Assembly: GCA_030583885.1 (NCBI GenBank)
Contig: CP129480.1
Location: 1,488,001 to 1,552,000 of the forward strand
Length of the DNA: 64,000 nt
Direction: 5' to 3'
Origin: Anaerolineales bacterium
GTDB taxonomy: Bacteria > Chloroflexota > Anaerolineae > Anaerolineales > Villigracilaceae
Positions 63,941-64,000 of the stretch are shown here, in pieces; the stretch's first letter is position 1; every line of letters starts with the position of its first letter. Below the pieces are notes generated by a model, which saw only the letters and a program-made list of their open reading frames with translations, did no database searches and was not told where the DNA came from. The translations under genes and the position numbers were made by a program.

Positions 63941-64000
63941 GTGACCATGGTCGCGCTTGTGTTCAGCATCTTAATCAGTACCGGCTCATTTGCCTGGGGG
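63941..64000 (+). CDS. Start of a membrane or secreted protein, cut by the window edge
   Basis: A GTG at 63941 (or ATG at 63947) with GGGAGG upstream opens a frame reading MTMVALVFSILISTGSFAWG, a hydrophobic N-terminus. Only 20 codons are visible, so no assignment is possible. Confidence 0.5.
   Translation, partial: MTMVALVFSILISTGSFAWG

Overview
The window is chromosomal DNA, most likely from an anaerobic or facultative Chloroflexota bacterium of class Anaerolineae. This is inferred from the mix of gene families, the many membrane proteins ending in Pro/Thr-rich tails and the absence of outer-membrane genes; no rRNA is present to confirm it. I saw no tRNA, rRNA or CRISPR array.

1-15.4 kb is a nitrogen-oxide respiration island. 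On the minus strand lie eight or nine genes: a histidine-rich polytopic membrane protein cut by the window edge, five more multi-spanning proteins (two paralogous pairs and a singleton), a NapH/NosR/CcoG-like Fe-S membrane protein, a 53-residue membrane peptide, and a lipoprotein built of two near-identical domains. On the plus strand lie three Crp/Fnr regulators, a lipoprotein-type cytochrome cd1 nitrite reductase (NirS) with an extra N-terminal cytochrome, a cupin, an NnrS/heme-copper-like membrane protein, a DUF1858 protein and a small membrane protein. The two halves share TGTGA-N6-TCACA operators. Three minus-strand promoters also carry a second inverted repeat (TTTGCCTTAAGGCAAA type) at a fixed distance. 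This island is the best candidate for an undescribed system.

15.4-31 kb is mainly housekeeping: lysA, a minimal diguanylate cyclase, an FtsB-like protein, rplI, a RodZ-like protein with two HTH domains, rimO, a CopD-like protein, a TPR-like protein, murJ, two SDR enzymes, DUF503, folC and lon. 31-54 kb holds an Xaa-Pro peptidase, a GT87-like protein, DinB, a frameshifted acetyltransferase, a DNA glycosylase, a sugar kinase, an M20 peptidase, a GAF-PAS-cyclase, a transglutaminase, a PAP2 phosphatase, a Ser/Thr kinase with a beta-propeller, a serpin, a SRPBCC-PDZ-DinB fusion, metG behind a Met-codon attenuator, DUF177, a polyprenyl synthase, TatD and a surface protein.

54-61.4 kb is accessory: an ISH3-like insertion sequence with target duplication, an AT-rich zinc-repeat nuclease, pgm with a partial duplicate, an HTH-ATPase-DUF4325 regulator between the two pgm copies, and an AT-rich membrane protein. 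An HhH/coiled-coil protein and an MFS transporter close the window.

Several genes have a -10 hexamer exactly 6-7 bases upstream of the start codon and no Shine-Dalgarno sequence, which implies leaderless transcripts.
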